Origin: Pilaira anomala
Taxonomy: Eukaryota > Mucoromycota > Mucoromycetes > Mucorales > Mucoraceae
Direction: 5' to 3'
DNA length: 64,000 bases
Assembly (NCBI GenBank): GCA_025716855.1
Contig: JAIXMQ010000063.1
Coordinates: forward strand, 1 to 64,000
This document shows, one piece after another, positions 24,726 to 38,217 of this stretch. The notes beneath the pieces are model-generated. The model did not search any database and was not told the origin of the DNA. It was given only the letters and a program-made list of their open reading frames with translations. Positions within the stretch are counted from its first letter, which is position 1, and every line of letters starts with the position of its first letter. The position numbers were made by a program, and so were the translations under genes.

Positions 24726-25263
24726 CTATCTGTTGTGCGAGCAAGATATACAAAATACTTGATCTGTCGGCATAGAATAACTATAATTTGATTAATAAGT
24801 TGAAATAAATGTAATTCCATAATATACTTACTCAATTACAGAACAAGTACTGCAGAATAGATTTTGACAAGCACCACAATCTTGTAAGCATTGGTGACAC
24901 AATATGTGCTCGCAAAAAGTGCACTTACTATATACTGCCGAGTTTGCACAACGATAACATTGTTCTAAGGTTGGTGCTGGTACCTGAACTGTATTAAAAT
25001 ATTTGTAGGAAGGTTCAGCCATGACTCTAGGTTTTGGTCGTTGTTGTGCTTTCATAAGTAAAGCAAATGTATTTTGAGCTATAAAGTTTTTTTTTTTAAA
25101 AAAAAAAAATAAAGAAAAGAGAAAATAAAAAAAAATAAGCGATTGAGTACTCGACTTGAAATGCTTTATTGTTACCTGCTTGCTGCTTTATAACGGGATC
25201 TTCTTTCGCTTTCTGTCTTAATACATTTGCAAAACCACTGTCATCAAGACGTCTCTTTGTCAT
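24726..25263 (-). CDS. Siva-like cysteine-rich zinc-binding protein, 129 aa
   Basis: Three minus-strand exons (25176-25263, 24832-25078, 24726-24780) join in phase. The N-terminus MTKRRLDDSGFANVLRQKAK is basic. The C-terminal half is a dense series of CxxC pairs (CYRC, CTFC, CHQC, CGAC, CSTC, CISC), the hallmark of the Siva family, which binds zinc. The last exon is needed: without it the ORF stops at VIE, but splicing at the GTAAGT donor gives VIDYSMPTDQVFCISC, which restores the final cysteine pair seen in animal Siva. Animal Siva is linked to death-receptor signalling; the fungal role is unknown. The gene sits tandemly upstream of RPS21. Confidence 0.8.
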
Positions 25264-25750
25264 TTTACTTTGAATTCGAGGAACTCGCGTAAAAAAAAGG
25301 AAAAAGAACAAGACGCGGGTCCGAAAAAAAAATATTTAGGTATTAAAAGGGACCAATCAAAACTTAAATTACCTGTAGACATTGTAGTAAAGTCAAAATT
25401 AAAGGCGATCCATCAATGCTCTCACTTGAATAACTATATTGAAGGAATGGAAATGAATCCATAAATAAAATGTTAGCGCAACGTTTTTTCAGGTTTTTTT
25501 TTTTTTCGAAATATATATACATGTATAGTACTTCATGCTATCTATAAAAACAAATAACTTTATTTTAAAAGACCATATTTATATATCAATCCGGTTTTTG
25601 ACAAGTCAAGTTTGTTTTTTCTTTCTTTCTCTTTTTATTTTTTTTTTATTTTTGTAATGAAAATAATATACAAAGCCGAAGGTTTGACAACTTTTTATAA
25701 TTAACATGTCTTATATCGAATTATATATATATTCTAATCCCATATATAAA
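25264..25750. other. Intergenic region between the Siva-like gene and the Sel1 pseudogenes
   Basis: This is AT-rich sequence with the likely Siva promoter. One 64-codon plus-strand ORF (25270-25464) has a fairly polar composition but no recognised motif, and was not called. Confidence 0.4.
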
Positions 25751-27200
25751 TGAAAGGTTTACCAAAGCCTGGTGATATGAATTTATATGACGGCATAAAA
25801 GAAATGAATAAAGACAACTATCAAGAAGCACTCAAATATTTCGAATAAGGATCAAAACTTGATAACGAGTATGCGGCATTATTTGAAGCAATTTTTCATT
25901 TTGCCGGCTTTTGGTTTAGAAAGAAGAAATCTATCTAAAAATCTATTGATTTATTAAGAAAGATCGCTTCAACTTGGAGAAATTCTGTTTCACAGTACCT
26001 GATAGGATGTATGCTTCTAGAAGGAGATAGTGGGGGTATATGTAGACACCAAATCCGCAATCCATTGGCTTAATTTAGCTGCTAATAATGGTTGGTCAGA
26101 TGCCATGGCTCTTTTGGGTAACATGTATACATTTCGGGCTCGGTAGTAATAGAAGGATCATCAAAAGGCGCTTTACTGGCTAGAAAAAGTCTCGGCAAAG
26201 GACGACAGTGATACTGAACTTATTCGTGTGATGGAAAGCTATACCTATTTGGAAATCAAAGATTTTGAGTTGAATATGGACAACATATCAGAAGAAAGTA
26301 GTAGTTAGTCAATTATTGGAAAGGATTTCTCAAGAAGGGGATTCCTCCTCAGTCAAAACTTTAAATAATTTATAGATACGGTTAAGAAATATTTCGACGA
26401 CAAACTCGTGGTACATAAAATCCTTTGGCTTACTACGTTGACTAATAAAAAAATCTACTGGTGTCGCTGCGTGTCAACTCCTTCTTGTCACTATCTATTT
26501 GAAAGGAAGTAATCAATGTTCGTAAAAAAAAAAGTTCAAGTAAGGCTATTTACTGGGTTAAAAAAGCTGCGAAAAATAAAAAATTCTTCCGCTTGTATGG
26601 CCTTGGGAGCATTTTATGAAGGTGGTGTATATGTACAGCAGGATTATAAAGAGGCAATGAATTGGTATAGAAGATCACAGAAGAATCAGGAGACAAAATT
26701 AACGCCGCATTTCATATTGGTCTTTTGTATTATAATGGAAACGGTGTTAAAAAAAGACTGTATGGTGGCATTAGAATACTTCAAAACTATTGTTGATAAT
26801 AAGAAAAATGGAAAAGTACACTATCTTATGGGAGATGTATATCAATATGGAAAAGATGGGGTTTCCTCAAGATTATAAAAAGGCATTTGAACACTATACA
26901 GAAGCAGTTATACGCTCGGTCACTATGCGGCGGCGGCAACAAAGCTTGGTATGCTTTATCATCTAGGTCTGGGTGTTGGTGTCAATGAAGAAAGGGCTTA
27001 CCATTGGTTCACCAAAGCGGCATCATTGGACTGTCCTGAGGCACAATTTGTGCTTGGACTTTATTCATTATAGTGGGTCCTCTGCTGGTAGAAAAGATCT
27101 GAATAAAGCTTTGGGTTTCTTCAAAAAAAATCATATGATGGTGGATATAAAGCATCCAAAAATATGATGGCACGACTTGAGTGCACGAATAATTGCCAAT
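25751..27200 (+). pseudogene. Decayed Sel1-repeat protein gene, copy 1
   Basis: It starts with MKGLPKPGDMNLYDGIKEMN and reads NYQEALKYFE before an in-frame TAA at about 25846. Other frames then carry clear Sel1-like repeats: ACMALGAFYEGGVYVQQDYK, EAMNWYRR, HYLMGDVYQYGKDG, GLGVGVNEERAYHWFTKAAS and EAQFVLGLY. Several stops and A-run frameshifts break it. Sel1 repeats are alpha/alpha solenoids of about 36 residues used as scaffolds, for example Hrd3 in ERAD or Skt5 for chitin synthase; this copy is too decayed to say which. Confidence 0.65.
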
Positions 27201-27343
27201 AGTTAAATAAAATGCAGCTAAAAATCAGGTTATTAATTATGATAAATAAACAGAAGCGTTTATTTTTATAAAAAGCTTTTCTACAATCATCATCAAGATA
27301 AAATTTATCAGTTATAAGCATTTTTTTTTTCTTCTTTCTTTTT

Positions 27344-27469
<126 letters not shown>

Positions 27470-27474
27470 GTTAA

Positions 27475-27856
27475 AATGGAAATAACATATAATATTGGAG
27501 GTACCTGTACTATGAAACGTAAGTTAGGACCAAATAATGACTCTTCGTACTAGATTTTCCAGATCCTGGTGATAGGGATGTGTACCACATGGAATACAAG
27601 AAATAAACAAGAATAACTATACGGCGAAGCCCTGAAGCACTTTGAGAAGAAGGATCAAATTATAATAATCAGTGCGCCGTTACTTTTTATTGCAATCATT
27701 TATTTCACCGGAATTTGGGCCAGAGCAACATTAGACCAGCAAAAGCTCTGGATTTATGTAAAAAAAAAAAAAAAGTTGCCACTGAGTGGAGCAATCCTGT
27801 AGCTCTGTATTTGATAGGGTTATTGTATTTTGATGTTGATAAGAATGTACCCGTAG

Positions 27857-27904
<48 letters not shown>

Positions 27905-28860
27905 GATAGTAGATTTCTCTCGTGTAAACTCAGGAGATCTCATAAATGCAGTGCAAGAAAAGTGGCTCAACCAAGGGTTATTAGTTTCACCACTTTAAAG
28001 CATTAACTGATATATATCAGCCAACGCTCCTCCTTCTGAAGATCATCCACGTATTACTCATTTGGAGCTTGTTTACAGAAAAAGAGAGTCAAGTGGTGTG
28101 TTGGCCTGTCAATTGCAACTTTCTGGCGTTATATACTTTTAGTGAGGAGATTAATAATGTTCCTCTAATAAGGATCTTACTAAAAAGTTATCTACTGGAA
28201 CAAAAATTTGCTGCAAAAAAAAAAAAAATCTTGCCTATGCCTGCTCAAATTTTAGGTAATTTCTATAGAGATGGTTTAGATGTTAAGCAAGATTATAATA
28301 AAAAGCCATTAAATGGTATAAGAAGGGTTTATGCTTATATGGGATCAGGTGAGAGTGCCTTTCATCTTGGGTTGGCGCATTACAAAGGAACGGGAGTCAA
28401 AAAAAAGAGATTGTAAAAATTGGCATTGGAGTTTTTTTTTAAGCTTTAAATTTAACCTTGATGAGAAGATAATGGGCTCAATGTTCTTACCTTTCTACTA
28501 TATATATGGGAGAGAGAGAGATATGAAATGGGAATGGATGGTGTTTTTCAAGATTACAAAAGAATCATACATAATTGCTATATAATAAAATGGCGGGTTG
28601 AATTAAGTCATGATGTGGGGAGCTTTTAAAATTGTGGCATAATTCTATTGTAGGGGTTTTTAGTAGGTGTGAAAAAGGATTAAGGCTAATAAAGCAATTG
28701 AATGGCTTCTTCGTAAAAAAAAAGCAGCATCAAGAGGCAGTTTAATGGCACTAAATCTACTTTCTATTATTAATCTACACGGGTTTAAAGCTGTTGAATA
28801 TTTTATAGTATCACATCTCAATGTGTATCTCTTGACTTAGGATGGGGTTATTAAATAAAA
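27475..28860 (+). pseudogene. Decayed Sel1-repeat protein gene, copy 2
   Basis: This is a second broken copy in the same orientation. GEALKHFEKKDQ aligns with the EALKYFE block of copy 1. LGNFYRDGLDVKQDYNKKPL aligns with its FYEGGVYVQQDYKEAM block. AFHLGLAHYKGTGVKK is another Sel1 repeat. It is interrupted by a 43-base A run (27859-27901), stops and frameshifts. The two copies look like a tandem duplication that decayed independently. Confidence 0.6.
27859..27901. repeat. Poly-A tract of 43 bases
   Basis: An uninterrupted A run sits inside former coding sequence of Sel1 pseudogene copy 2. It is one of the longest homopolymers in the window. Confidence 0.95.
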
Positions 28861-30074
28861 ACAATGGGTAGGTTATAATTCATGGAAGCATCACTCTCGA
28901 TAGATACTTCTGAATTTAGTGTAGTCTTTCTTTTACTTTTTGTCAATAATTAGAAAAAAGAACATTTTAGTAATTAATTTGTAAAGCTTTTAGAATACCA
29001 TACATCACTGTGGATATGAGAGGAACACTTTTAGAGATTCGATTTTAATTTGATTAATTTTGCAGTTGCAAATATGTATTTTTTTTAAAAAAAATTATGT
29101 AAAGCTTATGCTGTTGCAATATTTACTCTTCAGTAAATCGACCGTGATTTTATTTAACTTGTATGTACTTAATAAAGATCTTGTATTGCTCCGATAATGT
29201 TCCCTTTTTTTTTTTTTTCTAAAAGAGAGAAGAAGTTGTTTTTCTTTTTTTTTCTTTTTTTTTTTTTTTTTTGCCGCTACAGCTTACACTCGATGGATTA
29301 TTTATTTGTATTGACTCTCAATACATTTCATATTGAGAGTGCATACGATTCCAAACTATTTAATATATCTTTTGTTTCAGCTGTTCCAAGTCCTTTTCTC
29401 TACTCAATAGTTCACTGACATGTTTTCAATTGTTCAGTGATAAATTTTAATGTGTTCATGGTCATCATTTTTACTTGTATTCTTAAGGTAGTTAGCTTTG
29501 AGTCTTGTAAGATCATCTTTTCGTTACTTTTATAGCTCTTGGACATTAATAAGATTTATAAATACCACAATATGTTATATTCAACTTTTGTAAAATGAGG
29601 TGAGTTGATAAAAAAAAACTTGATCTAAATGTGCAATGGTATGTGTGTTACGCAAGTCGAGAAGTTGGATCATATGAGGATATGGCAATTCATGATGCTG
29701 GATAGTACGAGAGGATGTGGCCATGCGTAAAATACCTATCAAATTGAGAAACTTGCCGATTATACTACTTGAGTCAATGAAAAAATCAAGTTGCTGCTGA
29801 TAGACAATGTTGTAACTGTAGCACACTATTTAAGATTTTACCTGTACATGCGTTACGTCAAACTGATCGCTACTGAATAAATAGGGTTGGGAAATATAAA
29901 TCTCTTGTTAAATCTTGTCGATGCTTGTCATAAAAAGAAAAATGATGATCATTTGATGACCTCCCATTACACATAATGCGGGTCATCAAAATAAAACGGT
30001 ATTTTTTTTTTTTTCGGGCTCGCTTCTTTCCCTTTCCCCCCCCCCCCCACACACACACACACTTTTTTCTTTTA
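28861..30074. other. Intergenic region upstream of PEX14, with a minus-strand ORF fragment
   Basis: No gene is firmly supported. A minus-strand ORF at 29581-29826 (81 codons, containing MATSSRTIQHHELPYPHMIQ) has a less biased composition than the usual noise and may be a relic exon, but I recognise no family. A C run followed by (CA)n lies at about 30040-30062, just before the PEX14 start. Confidence 0.35.
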
Positions 30075-30226
30075 ATGACCAAGATACAACTAGCAGAATC
30101 TTTTTTAAAGTCTGACATAGTTCAAAACAAACCTATACAAAAGAAAGTTGATTTTCTCAAGACAAAAGGTTTAAACGATGAAGAGATTCAAGAAGCATTT
30201 AAAAAAACCGACACTTCTTCAGATAA

Positions 30227-30257
<31 letters not shown>

Positions 30258-31061
30258 CATACAACTTATTTTATTTTTTCTGTAGACTCCTCCTCCTCCT
30301 TTACCGCCTCGTCCAAAGCATCTTATATATTATCATCAAACCTCTCCAATTCGTATGACAAATAAACAGTTATGTACCTACGTTATCATGACGGTCTTGA
30401 GTACCTTGGGTATTACAGTCATCATGACTTTAATAATAAAGGTATGTTGCCTACTTCTTCCTTCCACTATACACTCTCCCTTTAATTTTTTTTTTTTTCT
30501 CTTCTTTATCTCGTGCAGAAAATCATGTCCAAAATATTCAATTCAATCGTTAGATTTCAATCCAACCGATACCAAAAAACCACACAGATATTTCAAGATA
30601 TAGACACCTCTTTACAAACACAGCCCAACAATATCCCTCAACTTCATGAAGAACAAGTTAGACTGAACGATACATTATATCGTCTGATTGAACTCGCCCA
30701 AAATCTGAAGCAAGACCGAGAAAAGTCAATTTATATAGGCTTTAGATCCGGTGTAAACGGATTAAGAGATACGATACTCAGACAACCTCTTTTGAGATCA
30801 AATATGTATGGAGGAACAAGTAGCCATATCAATATATACCACGATGCACGAATTGAAGAACAAGATCGAATAATTCAAGAGATAAAGAGCGATATTCGAA
30901 ATGTAAAAGGTATGTTATTAAGTCGAAAGAATTTCCCTGTAGTATCTTCTGGTATACATCAATCATCCACTCTTCCACCTGCGGTACCAAAAGAGCAACC
31001 ACCACTTATCTATCATCCAAGAAGGAAAAGATCTTTTCGATCCGAATTAAAAAAAACTTGA
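30075..31061 (+). CDS. PEX14: Peroxin-14, 283 aa
   Basis: Pex14 is the docking protein of the peroxisomal matrix import pore; it binds Pex5 and Pex13. Exons 30075-30227, 30286-30441 and 30519-31061 are all in phase 0. The N-terminal domain (about residues 3-45: AESFLKSDIVQNKPIQKKVD, FLKTKGLNDEEIQEAF) is the conserved helical module that binds WxxxF motifs of Pex5. A proline-rich segment (PPPPLPPRPK) follows, which could meet the Pex13 SH3 domain. Next come one membrane segment at about 80-102 (CTYVIMTVLSTLGITVIM), a polar coiled-coil-like region, and a basic C-terminus. The length is somewhat short for a fungal Pex14. Intron 1 carries an (AT)n run. Confidence 0.88.
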
Positions 31062-31256
31062 ATAAAATAGAAACTATTTTCTTTTTAAAAGAATACAAAT
31101 TCATGCTGGAAAAACCAGTCATGAAAAACCGTCCTTGATCACCGCCACATAAAAAAAACTGAATTGGAAAAAAAAAAAAAAAAAGGCAAAAGCAAAGTTT
31201 TTTTTTTTTCTATTCTTTTTTTTACATATCTTTTATTAAACAAATATATTTTAAAA

Positions 31257-32411
31257 ATGGATGTCACCGAGATCTTGGAAGCTCATCAAGCTCAATTGTA
31301 AGTTTTTAGATAGACAAGATTTAGAAAAAGGTGGAAAAGTTGATCTAATACCCTTTTTTTTTTTTTTTTATGAAAAACCAGTAAACCTATCACAGTTGAA
31401 AAGCTTGTACCTGTCGATTTCGATATTAACATGTTAGCTGTTTTCGATACCAACGCTTTAGACGAAAAGACTTTAAAGTAAGTCAATCTTAAGAAAAAAA
31501 AAAAAAAAAAAAAAGAAGAAGAAAAAGAGTAGATCGAGATCTAGATCCTAAAAAAATTGTTTTCTTTTTGTAGGAGTAAACTCAATACGGATAAATATCT
31601 TTTGGATTTAACAAGAGATAACACACAATTGATCGTCAACGAATTATTCAAGTTACCAGTCAACAGTGCCGATGCAGGTGTATTAGCCGTCTTACCTCAC
31701 CGTAAGTCGATTATACCTCGTGAAAAGGAATTACCCAAGGATAAACCTTTGACTCGTTGGGAGAAGTTTGCCAAGGTCAAAGGCATTCAAAACTCTAAGC
31801 GTGATCGTATGGTCTTTGATGAAGAGACCGAGACATATAAACCTCGTTGGGGATACCAAGGTGCTAAAGAAGAAGGTACCGTGGCTGAAGATTGGGTTAT
31901 TCCTGTACCAGATCATGGAGATCCCATGGAAGATCAATATGCTAAAGTACGTGAAGAAAAGAAGGGTCGTACCGAAAAGAATGCTAAACGTCAACGTCGT
32001 AATCAAGAAGAAGGTACAGCCGCTACACTTGCTGGTAAAAAAGATATCAAGGAATTCAAGAAACATGAACTTCAAACTGCCATTGCTGCATCTAAACAAG
32101 CAACTGCTAGTCTTGGTAAATTTGATGCTAAATTAAAGCATGAGACAAAGATGAAGGGTATTACCCATCAATACTCTGAAACTGTAGGTGATGTGAAGGC
32201 AGAAAAGAACAGTTCTTTAGATATTCTCAAGAAGATTGTTGGTAAAAATGATATTGTAAATACTGAAAAGGCTGTTCGTATGCAATCGAAGCGTGAATAT
32301 GCTGCTAACTTTGACTCAAAGAAGAAGTGGGCTGATAAAAAGAAGTTTGAAAACAAGAAGGGTGGTGATAGAGATAGAAAGGGTGATAAGAAGAAGGGTG
32401 GTAAACGTTAA
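31257..32411 (+). CDS. RRS1: Ribosome biogenesis regulatory protein RRS1, 324 aa
   Basis: Rrs1 works with Rpf2 in the nucleolus to load 5S rRNA, uL18 and uL5 onto pre-60S particles. Exons are 31257-31297, 31382-31477 and 31574-32411, joined in phase. The core reads LVPVDFDINMLAVFDTNAL, TRDNTQLIVNELFKLP, and LPRREKPLPK-type sequence here as IPREKELPKDKPLTRWEKFA, followed by KRDRMVFDEETETYKPRWGY; these are the family's best conserved blocks. The C-terminal third is Lys-rich and ends in a KKGGKR-type nucleolar tail. The length lies between yeast (203 aa) and human (365 aa). The first exon has only 13 full codons. Confidence 0.93.
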
Positions 32412-32695
32412 AAAAGAATAATATAGAGAATATCACAATTACAAATAACATAATAAAAAAAAAAAGATGTAAATAAAACAACAAAAAAATATATATGTTT
32501 ATAGTCTCTTCTCACATATATATATATATACATATCTATTTGTATATATATATATATATATAACTTTATTTGTACTACTATTATTATTATAAAGGGAAGA
32601 AGAGGTGGAATGCATGATGATTATGAAATGATATACACAAAAGGAAAAGAAGAAAGAAAGTATACATAAGTGTGTGTGTGTGTGTGTGTGTGAAA

Positions 32696-33819
32696 TTATG
32701 AAAAAATGGTTTGTTGAGGCAAGTACCAGGATGAATGATCTAATTGAAATTGAAATTGTTGTTGTTGTGATTGTGGTTGTGATTGTTGTTGTGGTTGTGA
32801 TTGTTGTTGTTGTTGCTGTGATTGCTGTTGTTGTTGCTGTGATTGTTGTTGTTGTTGTTGTTGTGGCCAGGAAGAAGGCATGATAGTGTTATAATAATCA
32901 TCAGGTAAATAAGTAAAAGAAGAAGCAGAATGATGATGATTATTTAAAAGTAATAAATCGTCCAACATTGCGTTATTATTATTATTATTATTACAACAGC
33001 CTAATTGATCTAGTAATGGAGGATAATAACCTGTTGGTTCCACCCAATAATAATCAGATGTTAAAGTAGTAGGAGATGCTTGAGGTGTAGAACAAATTGA
33101 ACTGACGACATAGATATCATCTAATAATACGGGTAGTAAGGTATTATAACCTAATCTGGTACGTGTCATATGTAAATCAAACATGTTTAATTGTTCCAGT
33201 GATATATAAGGCATATCATAAAGTGTGTTGCATTGATCGGTCCATTCATAAAATTGTTCTGTTGAAATATTTAGTGAAAATCCCAATATGTTCAATACTT
33301 TAGATTCTAATGAAATCAATTCTTTAATTGGAATCATTGAAACAAATGACCATTGATTCTATTTAAATGTGGTTAATATAATTTTTTTTTTTTTTCAATT
33401 GACAACTTTAGTTTGTTATTATTACCATATAAGGTGGGTTGTCTTCAAGAAATTTGTACGCCAATAATAGTGATACAGTAAACAGAGAATATTCATGTGC
33501 AATGTCTGATAAATCGATGATATTATATTCGCTTACACTATTAACTAAGATGTGTTGAAAATACTTTAAGCTGTGATTGTTATTAGTAAAAAAAAAACAT
33601 GTAATAAATATGTATTTTATAATATTTTTACCTAGTATAAACTACTGGTGCTGGTATATCAATTTGCATTAGGATACGGTTGCAGAATATCGAAAAATTC
33701 ATTTGTCTTTCCATATCCCAGGCAAGATTACCTCCACATATAGTTTGTATGATAGAAGAAGATAACTCTGATAATTCTACTCCAGTTTTAAGTAATGGTT
33801 TATATGTGGTGGCAATCAT
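32696..33819 (-). CDS. Cyclin, Pcl/Pho80-like, with a poly-Gln tail, 331 aa
   Basis: Three minus-strand exons (33632-33819, 33426-33570, 32696-33358) join in phase. The cyclin box spans about residues 45-160. FCNRILMQIDIPAPVVYTSL opens it, EYSLFTVSLLLAYKFLEDNP is the central helix with the conserved Lys and acidic residues that contact the kinase, and ISLESKVLNILGFSLNISTE closes it. Sequence style fits the Pcl1/Pho80/Clg1 group, which binds Pho85-type kinases, rather than B-type cyclins. The C-terminal 130 residues have no domain; they hold Asn repeats, His pairs and a long Gln-rich run with interspersed Ser/Pro. The middle exon is essential, as it supplies the second cyclin helix block. The partner kinase is inferred. 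Confidence 0.85.
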
Positions 33820-33960
33820 TTCTAATAATTATATGAGAAAAGAAGTGTAAAGAGAAAGAGAAAAAAAAAAGAAAAAGAAAAAAAAAAGAAAAAAGAAAGA
33901 GAAAGAATAAAGAGATTTGACATTATTTTATTCTAGTTATGTGTGTTATGTTTATGTGTG

Positions 33961-33998
<38 letters not shown>

Positions 33999-36900
33999 TG
34001 TGTATGTTTGTGTGCATAAGGAGAATCAAAAAAAAAAAAGGAACAGACCGGCTTCTTGGTGTAATAAAATTATATATTAATCTCCTAATAAGGTCCCGCC
34101 CAACCCCAGTAGGTTCCAAAAACCAAAAAAGATATAGTACACCTCAACTCCGCATGATTTTATATTTATTTCGATTGCTAAAGAGTTACACAACACGCGA
34201 CCTATTCTTTTATAAGGAGATTTACTCTCTTTTCTTAATACCGAATCTAATAAAAAAACCGGATTTATTATATATCTTTTTCTTACTTGAACCCCCCCCC
34301 CCTCCCCTTTTATCTACTATTAGAAAAAAACTGTTTCCTTGGAAACATTAATACTCAAACTATCTCGTTCATATATCTCCTTTTCTTCTCCCTTCTCTCT
34401 CTTTTACTTTTTTTTTTTTAATCTGCTATACAACACTATAAATGTGGCTGGTGTAAATATGTATAATACCGTAGTTTACTATAGATACAAATAATAAAAC
34501 AATGAAAGTTCACATCATTAGTACATATGCAACCATACAACCTTAATGTGTATATATTTATAATACACACACACACACACACACACAGAATATGCATGTG
34601 CTCTTGTTGTTGCACATTACATTTTAGCCAAAACGGAATAAGAAAAAAAAAAGTAATACATTGGTCATTTTAGACAACTAGTATCTATCTCTAATCTATT
34701 TTATTTCATATAAATATATAACTTGTATAAACAACGCCTCGTTTTTTTTTTATTTTATTTTTTTTTATTTTTTAACATTGTTAATAAATCATGAAATATT
34801 CAAATTTATCAGTGTCTGTCATTTTCATATTATTCGAGAAAGAAAGAAAAAAAAAAAAGTCTAAAATGACGAATAAAGAAAATGATATATAATTCATAAT
34901 CTGACCACGTTTTATAATTATAAAACCAGATGATCACTTTATTTTCGCACTATGTATGGAAGTCCGTTACCAAACACTTGACGTCCGTCCCTCCTCTCTC
35001 TCTCTCTTTACTTTACACAAAAAGCGGAGTGTACAACAAAACAACCAAAAAGCCTTTAGGTAACCATTGTAATTATATATTACAACGTCAAATTGTCATC
35101 ATCAAATAAATAAATAAAAATCTTGAAACTTATCATCATTAATTCCTTAAGGGACAGAACACGCTTCTTCTTCTTCTTCTTCTTCTCTATAACACCATAT
35201 ATATATATATATATATCAAACTTCATGTCCCCTTTTTGTTTTATCCCTCTCTCTCTCTCTCGCTCACTATGTACACTTTTTTCTCCTTTTATAGATTTAT
35301 AAATATTTTGTACCGTTCAATGCGAATTGTAATATATACTTTAAAAAATAAAAATAAAAAAACAGGAACCCTAATAATAATTTATTTATGCGATATAAGA
35401 TTATGTATTATGTATGATCTGCATACCACAGTCATTGTAACATGAACTCAGCTATCATCTTACATGATTCCTTGCTGTTGCTTATCCTCGCAAATTAACA
35501 TTTATTATTATATTACTTATTATTGGAAATCTATTTCAATTTTTTTTTTTTTTTTAACTATGTCAGATACGGCTACTCAGTAACTTGTTTTTCTGCCGTG
35601 ATCCGAAAAAATAAAATTTACCTCTGTGTTTGTAATAATAATAACTTTAAAAAATATTACAAGTCATCACACTCACTTGGCTTTCCGATGATACTAATTC
35701 CCATTGTACACACACACACACAACCTTTTTTCTTTTAACGAATATACTTTTTTTTTAACAAAAAAAAAACAAATACTAAAATGATGTAATATCGATCTGA
35801 TCAAAATCTAATAGAACCTGTTTAAAAAAAATCAATCATCACAAAAAAAAAAAGCCCATGTTTCAGCCGTGTAGTATATATAATATTATACATGATGCAC
35901 ATAATGAATTTTTTTTTTTGCCGGAGTAACCGAACCCTGCCACAGAGTAGAACCCCAAACTCGCATTTCATATAGCAAACAATTACACAAATCAAAAATA
36001 TATATATATATATAGTTACCGGACCAAAAAAAAAAAAAAGATGCTACAACAAAAACTTTATTATTGCATTAGCATCTTTTTTTTTTTTTAATTTAGACAA
36101 AAAACCCTGTTCCTTTTAGCTAAGCCCGTAATAAACTATTATTATTTAACATTCGAGAAAATAGTTTTAAAATCAATTACGCCTGTCTTTGCAAATCTTT
36201 GTTTTTTTTTCGCTTTTTTTTTTTTTACGCCAAAAATCGATGTAACCATATAAATATCTCTCGTACAAACACATATTCTTGAAGAAAGAGGTTAAAGAAA
36301 AGATTGTATCTCTTTATTAGCAAAATAGAGTTATTTGATTTTTATAAAAAAGTCTTGTTGTTTTCTACTTATTTTAATCTTGAACCGTATAATATTCCAA
36401 AAAATGATAATAAAACGTATAAATATCGAAATCAAGATTCTATATATATATTTTCATTGCAATTAGGCCATTTTATTGGTCAAAAGTTATATCTTTTTAT
36501 GCCCAAATACGTCAAAATATCAATTGTAAAATATATCAGTTTTTTTTTTTATCGGCTTTTTACTCATAAATGCTTGATGACTACGCTTTTATTAAAGTAC
36601 TCAGTAATAAATATTTAATATATTATTTATATCGTAACGCCCTCTTTTCTATATAAATATATATTTCTTGCTAAACTATTTTCTTATATGGGTATATACC
36701 CTCAATCACGTATATATTATTAACTTATATATGACCTCTCTTATATCTGAGAACCAACTCTTTTTTAAATCGATATATTCATTCTTACGTTTTTTTTTTT
36801 TTTTTTTTTTTACTTTTAATTCTTAAAAAAAACATTAATGTATATAATGCACATCTTGAAACATGTAATGAGTGTGCTGACGATATCTTTTTCTCTCTCT

Positions 36901-38186
36901 CTCTCTCTCTCTCTCGGCTGTATTAATTCTGTGATATGATGATATTTTGTTTAGGAATTTTTTAATTTGATTCAAATTTACATGCATATTCTGTATGTTA
37001 TTAAACTTTTTGTATTAGGGTTATGATATCAGTGCTACACACATACTCTCTTGGGGTGTACAACAAAACTTTGTGTAATTTTTGCAGGAAAACTTGTTCA
37101 ATGTCCGACCATGATGACCCCATTATTTTGAAAAAAAAATCATACTAAAAACACACTTGATATTCATTATATATTTAGAATGCGTGGAATATATATCACA
37201 CATTTCATAATCTAATCTTGTGATTGATTTCATGTTGGGTCATTTTGTTTAAATGTAATGGATAATAAAAGAAAAAACTACAGAAGAAAAAAGAAGAATA
37301 TTTTTTTTTTTTTTATTATTTATTTACAATTGTAAACATTTGATCTTCTTTTTATATAATAATATTTACTATATATCACTTTTTTGTTTTTAAAAAAAAA
37401 AAAAAATTGCAATATATGCGCTTTTTTTTCTTACTTTCGGCTTAAAATACCAAAGATGTAAATATGCAACCCTTTCAATTAGATTTAAATCTTTATATAT
37501 ACTTTTATGTGTGTATCCTAATTTTTAAGAGCGTTCTGATCAAAAGGGATTTTTTTTTTTTTTACAATAACCTGCTGTATAAAAAATAAGCTTTTATATA
37601 TACATATATATATATATATATGTATGAGCAGAAGATACAGTCACTGCCTCTCCTTTTTTTTTTCTACCGTTTACAAAAATGTATTGTACATTATAAAACA
37701 CACACACCACCTTATATGTATATATATATATATATATATAAGAGGGATAAAAGTTTTATTTTTATTTATGTCAAAAACTTTAAATCAAACTTAATATTTA
37801 ATTAGTTTTTTCTTATATAGACCAATCAAAAGAATATATATTTCAAAACTTGAAACTACCCAAGACATTCATAAAACGTGTATACAGAGAAATGCTGTTT
37901 GTGAGAGAGGTCATTTCTTTTTGATATATGTAAGTAGTTTTCATTGAAGTATGTATACTTTATCATCATGTACTATTTTATGTAATGCAGAATAGAAAAT
38001 ACAGGCTTCTTATTAACTTATGTACAAAAGCGGTTTAGATAACTTAATTACTTGAGATGAAAAAATAAAAAGGTATAAACAGCTGTTAAAATAATATTTC
38101 AAAGATTTAAAATATAACCAAAGTAGACAATAAAAAAAGAAAACCGCGAAAAATAAAAGAAAAGGAGAGAGACAGAAAGAGAGAAT

Positions 38187-38217
<31 letters not shown>

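Noticed and set aside
29581..29826. 81-codon minus-strand ORF as a gene
   Set aside because: Composition is plausible but no homologous motif, promoter or partner exon was seen; it is kept only as a note in the intergenic entry.
32640..32883. Plus-strand poly-Val ORF opposite the cyclin tail
   Set aside because: It is the antisense of the Gln codons of the cyclin.
36304..36618. 104-codon plus-strand ORF
   Set aside because: Lys/Tyr/Phe/Ile-rich composition follows the AT content; no motif, and no promoter or splice support.
37875..37920. ACAGAGAAATGC as a U6 snRNA core
   Set aside because: The U6 ACAGAGA box is followed by unrelated sequence and the rest of U6 is absent.
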